From positions 193,124 to 257,123 of the forward strand of contig NW_019774970.1 in NCBI RefSeq assembly GCF_001039355.2: DNA of 64,000 nucleotides. The letters are read 5' to 3'. A program made the translations under genes and the position numbers. The notes beneath the pieces are model-generated. The model searched no databases. It had not been told where the DNA came from and saw nothing but the letters and a program-made list of their open reading frames with translations. Origin of the DNA: Lingula anatina. Lineage: Eukaryota > Brachiopoda > Lingulata > Lingulida > Lingulidae. Shown here piece by piece: positions 26,901 to 37,951 of this stretch. Positions within the stretch are counted from its first letter, which is position 1. Every line of letters begins with the position of its first letter.

Positions 26901-29578
26901 TTTGGAGCATTTCTCGTTGAAAAAACAGCCGTAAGTAGCACTGGGAGAAGGCTGTGGAAAACTGATATTGAATGTCTAAGTAATGATTATAAGAAGACAC
27001 AGTGGTCTTCATCACAAAATATATTCAGTCTGAAATGTTTGTTTTTATTTATTTTTACATTTTTTGCTAAGAATGCTGAGAATCATTTTTTGAATAAGTT
27101 GCATTTCACAAAGAAACTTCATACAGTAATATGCAGTGTTCTTTCTTGTTGTAATATGGATGCAATGTTTTATTTAATTGGACCACTACTGATTTATATT
27201 GAGCCAAAGATTGGAATTTTTTGTCTAAAAGTTCAGACCAATTTTGGGGCTAAAATTCATTTTGAACTGGACCCTGTATACTGCAACCACATGTATGCAA
27301 TCATAAGAACTCTTAGCCTCGTGTGTTTTTGAGTGATATTCAATTTTCCAGGTATAACAATTTAAGGCACACATTTACATGGTTATCAGAGGGAGGAATT
27401 AGGTTGCTGAACTTTCTTTTTATGTTTGATCCAAAGAAAAGGTAAGAAACCTCACTTACTTTAATTTGCCAACAGAAGAGCTTTAGATCTTTGAAACAAA
27501 TGACATTAAAAATGCATTGTGTTTTAACACCTGTTCGTAGGTAGTTTTATTTCATATTCATTTTATTTGTGTGACAGATAAGATAGATGGCAATCACATA
27601 ATCCAGCTGTAAAATGTATTATTGACTCTGATCCACTTTGGACCTTTGTACTCTAGAGGGAGCTTTTTCCAAGAAGAACCAATTCAGAATTCTGAGATGA
27701 TACTGACTTTTAATGGTCTATGCAGAGCTTCAGCATGCAAAACACAGATGAAAGAAATACAGATTTATTTGTCTTTTAATTTTCCTCACCTGTTTTGTAA
27801 TATATTTTGCAGGGCAACTGCAGCAGACTGTCTTGACAGTTCATATTTTAAAGAGCAGCCTTATCGTAAGTGTTCAGCATCCTGGGGGACAGTTTCTAAA
27901 AAAAAGAAAGCTGTAGTCTGAAAATTGGTCCAAACTTTAAGACCTAAAAATAAGTCCATTTCAGTTCAAGATAAATCCATTGTAGTCCACTGAAATAAAA
28001 TAAGTGTTGCTCTGGAATAATATTTTATTTCTTTTGGATCTTATTGAGTTATCTTGGATCAAAAAAGTCTAAAAATCTAGACCAGTTAGCAAGCTAAAAT
28101 CCCTCTGAAATTAATTGTTAAGTACTTATTTTCAGGTTGACCTATCAAAATAGTCTAAAAATCTAAACCAGTTTTCAAGCTTAAGCCTCTAAAATTATTT
28201 TCAAGTTGACATATCAAAATAGTGTAAAAATCTAGACCAATTTCTAAACTAAAACCACTGATTCAGAAATTAGTTGTCAAGAACTGATTGTCGAGTACTG
28301 GACAAGATAAAGAGTTTGGACATTGCCTACCCCCTCTCCCTCCAGCCCCACCACTTCCACCCCCAAACCTCACCAGCTGCAGTATGATAACTCTAGATCT
28401 GAAAAAGAGTAAAATGTTATCACTGAACAGTGGAAGTCTTAGAAATAGAGTCCTTTTTTGTTAAAATTAATTTTTGTCAGAAATCATTCTGTTATTTCAA
28501 CTATTAGAAAGCCAACTGTCACTAACAGCATCTTTTCAACAGTGGATGAAGCTTATGAATGTTATGATAAGTTGTCATAAACTTAGTATTTATTTATTTA
28601 TTTATTTATTTATTTATTTTACAGCCTGCCAGGCAGAGATGATGCCTTCATTTCCACAGCATAGGAACAAGAGAAAGTCCACTGGTGAACCAGAACAAGA
28701 GAGGTGGATACCCATCACACCTAGAGCAATGTTACTCATTTTGCAACATGAAACTGAACTTGTTGCCACACACAGTATACTGTCACAGATTACTTGTCAC
28801 ACCTAATACAATCTCTCTTGCCACTCTTCACCACAAGGCTACTTTTGCTGTCACACTTTAACACCACTATCACACTAAATGTAGTGGCCAAGATTATTGT
28901 CACACCAAACACAATTAACACAATTTAACACATTTTACACCATTACATCCAACACTAACATAAAGCACCCTTAACTTTATTTTTCAACTTGCTCACAATA
29001 AAAGCATATACTGTGAAGTGAATGAAAAAGTTGTACTGAGCATACTGCAGATTATTGCCAAGATTAATCATGTCACTTGTGTCCACTGCAACAATAATAT
29101 GTTTGTTTTTTTAATAGAGTGAATGTTTTTCAGGTCAAGGAATAAATCTTCAGGATCAGCTTTAGATTTTGGAGGAACATACAATGCTCAGGTTTGTTTT
29201 AAGTTGTGCCTTAAATATAAGATTATAATGTTATTATTCATTTGTTACTAAAAGTTGGATGTTACAATAATAGTGAATAGAATGATGTTAAGAACTAAGA
29301 ATGCTTTTATATATTTTCAAAAAAAGCTCAAAAAAATATTAATAGGCAGACTTTTTCCTATAATCTGTACAAAACCTAATAGTAGATAATTAAAATGACA
29401 CACTAACAAATGGCAGCTCCTTTTTTACTTAACATTTCTTTAGGAAATGTTACTAAATCAATCTACATGCAAAAACAATTTATTTTCATAAAAAATTCTC
29501 TCTTATGATTTTGAATTAATAATGTAAGCCACAGCTTTGATTTGAATTTTTTCACAGAAAAAGAAAAGATCTTTGTGA
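21960..29578 (+). CDS. CDK10: Cyclin-dependent kinase 10 (PISSLRE family)
   Basis: Sixteen exons: 21960-22130, 22550-22622, 22823-22894, 23494-23596, 24090-24171, 24744-24811, 25236-25288, 25519-25588, 25909-25968, 26423-26546, 26881-26930, 27352-27441, 27813-27865, 28625-28703, 29134-29191, 29558-29578. All phases agree; 1227 nt, 408 residues. CDK10 partners cyclin M and phosphorylates targets such as ETS2 in vertebrates. Motifs: GEGTYG 74-79, ATP lysine K96, cyclin-binding helix PISGLRE 108-114 (PISSLRE in human), HRDLKVSN 189-196, DFG 209-211, WYRAPE 231-236. The terminal KKKRSL could be a nuclear signal. The last two exons and the weak donor AG|gtggat after 28703 are less certain: read-through would instead end at 28806 with an unrelated tail. 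Residues 1-40 are hydrophilic and divergent. A poly(A) signal lies at 29758. Confidence 0.96.
26277..26320 (+). pseudogene. Relic partial copy of CDK10 exon 10 in intron 9
   Basis: The intron segment acttggtaagctgctggccc followed by attaaccact closely matches exon 10 (acttggggagctgttggccc, then ataaaccact), with about 27 of 32 positions identical. It is preceded by a T-rich stretch ending in ag at 26275-26276, about 20 nt before the matching block, as in exon 10 (21 nt). The one-base difference and tail decay make it non-coding. It lies about 150 bp upstream of the real exon. Confidence 0.65.
28057..28262. repeat. Degenerate tandem repeat in CDK10 intron 13
   Basis: Three imperfect copies of a unit built around tatcaaaatagtctaaaaat, followed by a ctagaccagtt-like block, begin near 28057, 28143 and 28211 (spacing about 86 then 69 bp). 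No coding potential. Confidence 0.7.
28588..28620. repeat. (TTTA)n microsatellite forming the polypyrimidine tract of CDK10 exon 14
   Basis: About eight TTTA units run directly into ttttacag, the acceptor of exon 14 (exon begins 28625). No other pyrimidine tract is available at this acceptor. Confidence 0.85.
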
Positions 29579-29757
29579 CTGCTTGGGTAGCAGTTTTGGA
29601 AGCACCCGTTGAAGATTCATTACGACGTAAGACATTTCCACACATTGCAAGATTTGAGGACTTCTGATCATTGAAGCAGTGGGTTTGGATTACCCTTGAA
29701 ATTATTTTCATGAAGGCAAATGCACTTGTAAATATTTTATACATAATGTTAAAATGA

Positions 29758-29763
29758 AATAAA
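29758..29763 (+). terminator. Polyadenylation signal for CDK10
   Basis: A canonical AATAAA about 180 bp after the proposed stop at 29578, followed by an A-rich run. It supports the terminal exon being at 29558. Confidence 0.6.
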
Positions 29764-31985
29764 AAAAATATATAAAAAGCATCTATTCCTTGCTTGTAAG
29801 ATTCATTAACATATAAGGGTTGTTAGAGTATACGCACAGGTTATTGGCAAAGAAAGCTGTAAGAACTGAGACAAAGAAATATGGACATTTTACGGTACTT
29901 AGTGCATGATCAAAGACTTCTGTTGTGGGTCTTCGTGTTTTATTTTCTCCACTTTGGAAGGAATGGGGACTTATTCGGTTTTTTATTTTTTTATTTTTAA
30001 TAAAAGGGTGCCTCACCAGTTCATGCAAGTTTTTGGTCACCTTTTTTTCTAGATGTTAGGTAATAATATCTTCATACCTGCATCTTGAACCCAATAACTC
30101 TTGTGGACTTATATACCAATTCCTAGAAAATAGGAAATGAATTATTAGTTGAGGAGACATTACTACGTGGTGTTAATTGAACACACTTATTAACATGGGT
30201 TATTTGCTTCTTGAATCCAATATCTTATCAAATTATTATATCCAGCAATTCATTGCACAATTCTAGTGGCCCTTAAATAATTTCCAGACAACAGGAAATT
30301 AATTACTTGTGTGGGAAAATACAGTAAATTGAAACTCATTTAGCTTAACACCCATTAATCGCATTTACTTTGCTTGTCTCTTTGTTCTAAGGAACTTTTC
30401 ATTTACCGCTCACTAAATGACCTAAACCAACTCTTTAGGCCTACTTAATAACGTCTTATAACTAATTTCTTCTGGTCACAGCGTTGAGTTTGGTAAGTAT
30501 ACTCCAACTTATCCGATTTTAATATAGGGAAAACGTAAGTAAATGTAGTTAAGTTTGTAAACTAGGAAATACATCGTCATTTTTAACCTGCTTTTATTTA
30601 AAGCAGCAATTACTCACCTCGTTAGTTTACAGCTAACGTTACTTTCATTTAGCACCTGTTGAATGGAAAATGTTTCATTTATGAAGTTCACGGATAAACT
30701 CGAAATTATTAAAACCGTTCTTAAAAACAGACGCCTAATTACTTTTTTTGATAAGTTAATAAACGCGCTACCTCAGTTCATCTGATTCCAACATTGGCAA
30801 CATGCAATACTTGTCTTCGAGTAGGTTAGCCAATATTGAGAGAGTGGGCAAATTATTATCTCTCTCGCGATAAACTGCACTTTCATTTGCAAGAACAATC
30901 AGAACACTATTAGAAGAGTATCTTAGACGAAGAAGAAAGCAGGCACGTCCATAACTACGCCAAGCAATTGTGTATTATTGTTTCAAGTGAGGTTATGAAT
31001 TCATCGACACTTGTTAATGTGTAAGGTATCACAAAAACTTATTTATTGTATTCGCACATTTTGATGACAGGAAAGACGGGTTTTCAGGGGAGAAAACAAT
31101 TAATTTTTCACAGATCTCCTAATGATTTTAAGAGATATTTCTTGTCTGTGCTCATGAAGTGCTCTTCAGTAAAGAATATGCTAGAAAATATCAACAGTCC
31201 GCCATGTTGCCAAAATGCTTTCCCTGCTATGTTCTTTCCCAAAACTTTTTTAATGAAACGTGCTCCTTTTATGCAGGAAAGACAAATGGATTTGGTTTGC
31301 TACATGTGAGGCATAGGGCATATTCAGAACCCAAAATGATTTCCAATTCTCCGAGTTATTAGGAGCAAACAACGCTTGAGAACTTTGCAAAACATGCTTT
31401 TGACATGATGTCAAATTTCAACTGTAGTTAACTGCGTTTTGTGGTGTTATGATTATGTAGGAATAAATCTAGTTGTTTGCCAATACATATATACTGGGTA
31501 CACAGTGTAGTTGACTGAAACTCATGTTTTTCGCTGTATGGAGACGCGTGCTAAATTATTATACCACGGGTTAAGAAGTGTCCGTGTACGATGGAGCCTT
31601 TGCGTTACGAAAAATAGATAAAGCAAGAAGAAAAGTATGGTTGACCTTCTGCTGAACCTTGGCAAATCGAGGTGAAAACTATCCCTTAAATGCCTGCGTT
31701 GGCTCCTATCTTCATTTTCCTAGTAATTGGAACCTTAGTTATCTAATTCTGTGTACAGATAATGATGGTTGAACTATTTGTGAGATAACGGATAGTATAT
31801 TACGTGAGACGTCTAGTCACGCTATGGTGAACTGCGAATTAAGCTGCAGAAGCTGCGATGGTTTTAAGGTCATTATGGTGCTTATTTATTTATTTTTCAA
31901 TGATCATTTTAATTTTTATTTCATTGCAATATAAATTTGTCACAGAGGCGAAAAACAAACGTGCGTTTTACTGATGTCTTCGCCC
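29764..31985. other. Intergenic DNA, nothing recognised
   Basis: AT-rich sequence without recognisable exons, RNA genes or clear inverted repeats. The frames at 29783-30040 and 31046-31362 carry no motif I can name. Confidence 0.5.
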
Positions 31986-32427
31986 ACAGTGGACCAAATG
32001 TCATCGTTACTCGTCTTTTCTTTGAATATATATATATATCACGGAGAATATAGTTGATACACTATGGAAAAGTGCTCTACCCATGGTGACGGACCATGGG
32101 GAGCTAGTGTAGAAAGACAAGAAAACGAACAAAGTTTATCTGTTCTCTCCATTTTAATTTACATAAGTCCCTACAGCTGTTTCGGCCCGGAGGCCTCGTC
32201 AGGTGCGCAAACAGATCAAAAAAAATTTTTTTGATCTGTTTGCGCCCCTTAGGAGGCCTTTCTTTTTTTTCATTGTCTAATTTTATGACTTGATATTGCT
32301 AAGGTGAGCGTATGATGCTTCCGCGAACTTGCCACCTTTATTTATGCTGTAACTAATATTTAACCTTTTATGAGAATAAAGATGCTGAAAAAAAAAAAAA
32401 AAAAAAAAAAAAAAACAGTGGACCAAA
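31986..32427 (+). mobile_element. Retroposed element with 13-bp target-site duplications and poly(A) tail; Penelope-like motif
   Basis: The 13-mer acagtggaccaaa occurs at 31986-31998 and again at 32415-32427, directly after an A-run of about 28 that follows an AATAAA by about 11 nt. This is the signature of target-primed retroposition of a polyadenylated transcript of about 390 bp. Inside it, 32205-32245 is a near-perfect palindrome (gcgcaaacagatc, A8/T7, gatctgtttgcgc). Next to it, on the minus strand, is a hammerhead-like core (32202-32179). That motif, with the palindromic organisation, resembles the ends of Penelope-like elements. No protein is encoded. The head does not look like a tRNA, 5S or 7SL promoter. 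Confidence 0.75.
32172..32202 (-). ncRNA. Hammerhead-ribozyme-like motif
   Basis: The minus strand reads CTGACGA, then a stem II hairpin GGCC-TCCG-GGCC, then GAAAC, then AGCTGTA. This is the order of a type I hammerhead core (CUGANGA, stem II, GAAA, very short palindromic stem III, UH cleavage site). Penelope-like retroelements are known to carry such minimal hammerheads. Stem I is not convincing in this copy: the bases before CTGACGA (gcgcac) pair poorly with those after the cleavage site (gggact). The motif is therefore probably a decayed or partial ribozyme. Confidence 0.5.
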
Positions 32428-33757
32428 GGTTCAGCTACATATATGTTACGATCAGTGGATCAACTCGTATCGTTACTTCAGACCGCGCGGCTGACTTTTG
32501 GTTATGACTCAAGTTCTGTTTGATTGTCCGTCGCGTTTTCTCATTTCTGAAAAACCAGGTTACTTAATGGGTGCTGTTTTGTTCGAAGAGGAAAGTACAC
32601 ATTTCCTCCACTGAAATCAGACAAATTGAGATAATAAAGAATTTATCTAATTAGATGTGCAGGCGCAATAGCTAGGTGTAAATAATCGAAGCGTTATATG
32701 ACATCACTGCGTGTTAATAATACTAAATAACGCTGTAGGTTGTGGAAATGAAATCGCAAATAAAGGAAACGGGGGTTATTGAATTCCCGAGCAGGATGCA
32801 AGCTTACATGCTCTTTGCATTATAGAAGATTCATTTATAGTGGGTGACATGTGAAGCGATTTGTCGCATTCTGTCCATGTCATGTAGTGCACTGATATCA
32901 GCCACTCTACTTATGGGACCACAGCTACTGGTGTGACAGAATTGGTAGTCTACTGGGAACCAGTCCGGTCCCCCTTACTTTGTACAGGTGACTTTCGTCC
33001 CATATACTAATCCCAGTACTCCGCCTTGCCATATGTAGTAATCGTATGGGATTCCGTACATCCTTTCCTAGGACTACCATTCTTCTGCCGATTCCTTTAG
33101 CGCATGCCCTGAGGGCCATCCCGCGCAGATTGTCAACGCTCGATATCGATGACAGCTAGCCAAGCGTCGGTTAACTTGAAAAAGGCCTTGTGATAATAAG
33201 AATTAAATGTACAGGGTCCTTTTCAAATGTAAAGTACAGTGTAAATTTTAATTACGATCCCATCTATACCTTACGTCAATACAGAGTGGACTAGTATGGG
33301 GGATATTTTACTATGGTTTTAAGTGGCTTGTCGTGTTCTCCCAAGAGATTCACAAAATCTAAAGAGGTTTTAGAAAATTGGCTTTTAGATGCTGGATCTG
33401 AGTTTTAAAACGGAAATAAACGTGTGTTCGCGTGTGGGACGTGCGGTGTTAATTGTGTGCGTGGTGAATGAAGACGCCTGCACGAAGATTAACAATGAGG
33501 AAATAAGAAGACGAGAAGAGGAAGCGACGTCGATGACCTAAGCTGTATGAGTGCAATATATATATTACATTTTGCTGAAGTTGATGTCGTACTGTAAGTA
33601 TAACTGGATCGTGGACAAGTTCGTTTGCCCGTCTGTCAGAGTGGGAGAGAGCTCATATTCCAAATGTTATCGCAAACGTCTTGACGCATCGGTTCGTGAA
33701 ATCATTAAGTTACACAAGGCGAAACTGAGCCAGCGAATCTCCACCCAGCGATCAATA

Positions 33758-33799
<42 letters not shown>

Positions 33800-36746
33800 A
33801 GAGGAGAAAGAAGTAGGCAACTTTGGAAATTAGTTGTGAAGTACGCCAGTTGGCAAGACGCGTATTTGGTAAGTGAACATTTCACGAGTTTCGAAGTGCT
33901 GTCTATCCTTTCACACCGAGTAGGCGCAGGTTGAAGTCTCATTTCTACTATCATGTCGAATGTTCCCTTAAGAATCAAATCTCAGTTTGAATTTGCAATG
34001 TTTAGTTTGACCGCCAGACGAATGAATTGATCATTTAATGGTTTCGTAGTTTGATGCTATCCAGCTAACAAACTGAACACATGTTGTGAATGACATTTGG
34101 GAATGCAACCTTAGTGGTGGTCTCGAAAGTCTGTTGGACCAAAACGTCCTCGTGCTTACTACTAGTGATCTATAGATTCATTTCATGTTTTATTTTCAAG
34201 TCTAATATGAAATTCACAGGCGACATATTAACTCACGAGACTATGTAACTGATCGCCTATACGTCCACCGAACGTGCGTTAAACCATTCTACAGCAAACC
34301 AAAATGCTCCTGGAAATAACAGCACTTTTCGTCTTATACACAACGTAGGCGCCCTGTCCAAAACCGCTGAAAACAATAACTACGATCTCTGCACGTTTTC
34401 GAGATCTCAACATCTAGTCTTCACAGTTTCGAGCAAAAATCACCAGCCTTTCTTTCCGTTTCGAATGTGACTAAAAAAACTTTGAATATATGGTCAAACA
34501 GCCCAACGGGTTTATGGATGGCAATTCTGTGAACGGTTTTAAATTTTAGATTGGGTTTACCTTTTCAATTAAGGGACAAGTGTTAAAATGCAATAAAATT
34601 GAAAATTTGCTGTTTGAAGATCTATTTCCATTAACTTGACCATATGACGATCGCGTTCCATTTCGTGTTACTCGGGTTGAAGACGTGCAGCAAATGTCAC
34701 ATTAACGTCATTGGAGTACTCGCAAGTCGTGACTGTTTTAGTTTGTGATCTAGAATACTTTGTACTTTTGTGTCTGTTGAGACTAGAACTTCCCGTTGAC
34801 ATTCGTTCATTCATTCTCCCTCGTTAGCCTGTCTGCTTTATGCATTTGAAGACCGAAATAGGCTAAAAGAATGCATGCCCACAGGGACTTGTGCGTTTGT
34901 ATTTCAGGCTTAACATATATGTATAAACATAAAAGAATAATTAAAGAACGAAATCACCACGCACGATGAACATTTGGTTTCTTTTAACTTACTAAAAGAG
35001 ACACATGCAGATTCCTATGGTTCGTGGTATAAATGATCTCCATTCTATAACCGCGCACTGCCCTGTTGCTCTAGTGTGAAAAACTGGTATTAAGCTTCTA
35101 CAGGCTGGTTCGAAATTTTCTGTACCTTCTAGTTATTGAAATTTAAAGCTTGGAGCGTTTCCCCCCACCCAGCATGTAATGCTGAGTCACGATTTTCAAT
35201 ATTAGCAATTTATTAAATTTTAAAATGTCAACATGTAGTTGGTGATTAATTATGATCCAAATTAGATTTTAAATGTAAATGATAAGGGTTGCTAAATCAT
35301 ACTGATGAGTAAATTTTAAGCTATAATTTCCCTCACAGAGAACTAATCAGTTGGATTTTTTTGCCAGTTTTAAGACAAGAAAACGTGAGAGGTTTCCAAA
35401 TAGTCACCGTCTCCCATAGCGTGCCGTTACATATCATGCTCATTATAAAGGCAGAAATGACTGCTCTTAGCAACCAGTGCAGTCGTGTTCCAACGAAACC
35501 ATCCAAATTACACTATAATTACGTTACGAAATGCAATATGCAGCTTATCTTTCAACATTAAGCAGCTTGAGTGATACGTGTATACGGTAAAATGATAGAA
35601 CTAGTTGATTTTTTTCGTCTTTCTTCACCAATCTTCCATTACCGGAGCACAGAGTCGCATTTACTGCTGTTAAAGCTATTGAACTGAACCAGTACCTCTA
35701 ACACCAGTCGAATTGTGGCTCCGTACTCCAGTAATGAGAGGGGCGAGAAAAGAAATACCTGTCGTGTCTAAAGAAGAAGGCCGATCTTCTGAACAACATG
35801 AAACTGCCTTACGCACCCTTAGAACTCCTCTTTGCAGTCTTTTATTCATTCAGTCATTTGCAATTGTCAAATATCCCTTCATGGAAAATGTGTATAACAA
35901 AGGAACGACACATGCACATAAGTCATTTGGCAGCAAAAGAACAAAATAGTCAGGTATTACTTTACCGAAATATGTACAGAGGCCTACTGAACTCAAGTAT
36001 TCAAATGAATTTTAACTGCCCCTCGTTTTCCTGCTTGTAGGTGTAGGATATTTGGACAACACAGGAACAGCATAGGAACAACATAGGACTAGTTACAAGA
36101 ATAATAGGGCTGCAAAAAGATAAAGCTTTGCAACAAACCCAAATTATAATATCAAAATCTTAATCGAAAAAAATGTGGTTATTAGAATATTGAAATCTTG
36201 AACGAGAAAAGAGTTCCGTTCACTGGTTGTTTTTGCACGGTGTCACATATTCTTACGTTTGATACCTATGATTGGCAATTTCTAAATAAATGTACAATTT
36301 CCAAAAGTGCTTTGACTTGTTAGGCCTATTAATTACACGGGCTTCAAGCAAAAATATGCATCAGTCGTAAGCTTATTAATCTTTGTTCACAATTTCATTT
36401 AATTTCTTTTTCAAATCGAGTTCATGAATTTTTGTAAAGAAAAGATGGAAAAAGTCGCATATCAGGGTTCGAAAGTGAACGGAGTTATCGTAGTCGTTTT
36501 ATTCCATGGCCTTGTTGAATGTTCGGGAAAAGATACATCTTCTTTGTGTATCTCTGAATTCTCAAAGCAATCCCTTTGTTATCTACAGCATTTTTCGTCA
36601 AAATACTCGTGCTTTACTGCGCAGGTCAGCAACATCGGCGCCTGTTTGAGACGAAATTGATGCCCACCCGGGATGTTTATCTAGGGTGTACAGTACATGG
36701 TATGTGTCCTACTGGTAAAAGGGCTACGAATACGATTGGTGGCTTC
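32428..36746. other. Gene-poor interval
   Basis: No conserved exon found. It holds an (AG)n run at 33763-33794, which lies inside the otherwise meaningless frame at 33551-33934, and low-complexity AT-rich DNA. I see no inverted-repeat element here. Confidence 0.5.
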
Positions 36747-36834
36747 ATGTGTTGCGTCACTACCTTTTGTGTGTTGCGTCACAATATTTTGTGTGTTGCG
36801 TCACAAAATTCTGTGTGTTGTGTCACGATATTAT
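36747..36834. repeat. Four-copy 22-bp tandem repeat containing TGCGTCAC
   Basis: Four copies of a gtgtgttgcgtcac-type unit start at regular 22-bp spacing (the gttg word falls at 36751, 36773, 36795 and 36817). The first three carry ttgcgtcac and the fourth ttgtgtcac. The spacing is close to two turns of the DNA helix, and TGCGTCA is similar to a CREB/ATF half site, so a protein-binding array is possible. It may equally be a neutral minisatellite. Confidence 0.8.
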
Positions 36835-37559
36835 GTGCAGTGGCTAAACACGGTTTGCTGCTGCCAAAAACGTGAGCACAACCTATGATACTTTTTTAGT
36901 TTCAAACCGAACGACGAAAATATCAGAACTCTATCTATTTTAATAACAGGAAATATGTTCACGTATAAATAGACAAAATTAATATCTTGATTTGGCCTAC
37001 AAACATAATAATTTGACCTTAGCCCGGTCACTCGGGCATTGACTCCGAATTTTAGCAATATCCACAGAGAAATCTAATCGCAACGCTGTGCTAAAACTCC
37101 ATTTAGATCCCGACGATTACGTTTAACAATGACGAACAACTCCTCGTAATCGTTAACGTAATCGTGACGCTGTGAAAGGTTGCTATTATAGTTTCGTATA
37201 TCTTCGCCCGTCATCATTATCTATGACCGATTATAACTTATCAGTATATTTGGCTCATCAACCGCTCATATCGATTTATTAGGCCTAAAGGCGTACCGTA
37301 CAGAATGGGAAGGAAAAAAAACGCACGTGCTTCTTATTGACAGAAAACAAATTGTGAGCAATGTCAAAGCTGGTCTTGTGTCGGTTCAGCCGTGTATATG
37401 CCTATTCACAGTGTGTCCTCAGTATGTAGTCAGACAGGAAAGCATTTGATTGCAGACCGCCAAAAATTCATTGCTTGACTGCACTCCTTAATATACAGTA
37501 ATGACCAGTCCTATTTCGCTCTGTAGACTACTTAGACCGAGGCAGAAAATAAAAGTCTA

Positions 37560-37775
37560 AGACCCCATTCCCAGAGATTAGATCGATCCAACTAGATCGA
37601 CCTAACTCCCTGGGGGTTCGCGCTAAATAGCTGTGAGCCGAGCGGGCACGAAAGTTAATCACCCCCTTACAGCTTGTAGAAGGCAGGACGGACATTTAAG
37701 CCGGATTATCTGACAGTAATCTAGTGAGACTCCCCACGGGGATAGATCGATCTAAAATCTATGGGAATGCGCCCT
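37560..37775 (-). mobile_element. TA-flanked MITE-like element, full copy (reverse orientation)
   Basis: It begins agaccccattcccagag and ends atgggaatgcgccct, with TA on both sides (37558-37559 and 37776-37777). Internally it is the reverse complement of the 40639-40865 element: cctaactccctggg, cagcttgtagaagg, agtctcact-type and gatagatcgatct blocks appear in reverse order. Non-coding. Confidence 0.8.
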
Positions 37776-37777
37776 TA

Positions 37778-37949
37778 GACCCCATCTAGTTTACTGTCAG
37801 CTTAGCCGGCTTAAGCGTCTGTCCCGCCTACTAAAAGCTGTAAGGGGTAATTAACTGTCGTGCGCACTCGGCTGACTGCGATTTAGCGTGAACACCCAGG
37901 GAGTTAGGTCGATCCGGATGGATCGATCTAAATCTCTGGGAATGCACTC
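37778..37949 (+). mobile_element. Second MITE-like copy, forward orientation, 5'-deleted, abutting the first
   Basis: Forward-orientation sequence (gccggcttaagcgtctgtcc, then gctgtaaggggtaattaact) ending ctctgggaatgcactc before TA at 37950-37951. About 50 bp behind the left terminus are missing compared with the 40.6-kb copy. It shares the TA at 37776 with its neighbour, so the pair forms a head-to-head composite. Confidence 0.75.
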
Positions 37950-37951
37950 TA

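Noticed and set aside
27039-27332. Open frame within CDK10 intron 11
   Set aside because: No motif and no splice support. It lies between exons 11 and 12, whose phases join directly.
28704-28806. Read-through continuation of CDK10 exon 14 as the normal C-terminus
   Set aside because: Kept only as an alternative. The spliced path keeps phase through two more exons, ends in a basic tail and lies just before an AATAAA.
31046-31362. Two overlapping open frames of 67-87 codons
   Set aside because: No conserved motif, no plausible splice sites in phase and base composition like the surrounding DNA.
33551-33978. Overlapping frames with Arg-Glu or Ser-Leu runs
   Set aside because: The runs are translations of an (AG)n microsatellite on the two strands; the rest has no recognisable domain.
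36747-36834. CRISPR-like repeat array
   Set aside because: The units are contiguous 22-mers with no unique spacers, in an animal genome; this is a minisatellite.
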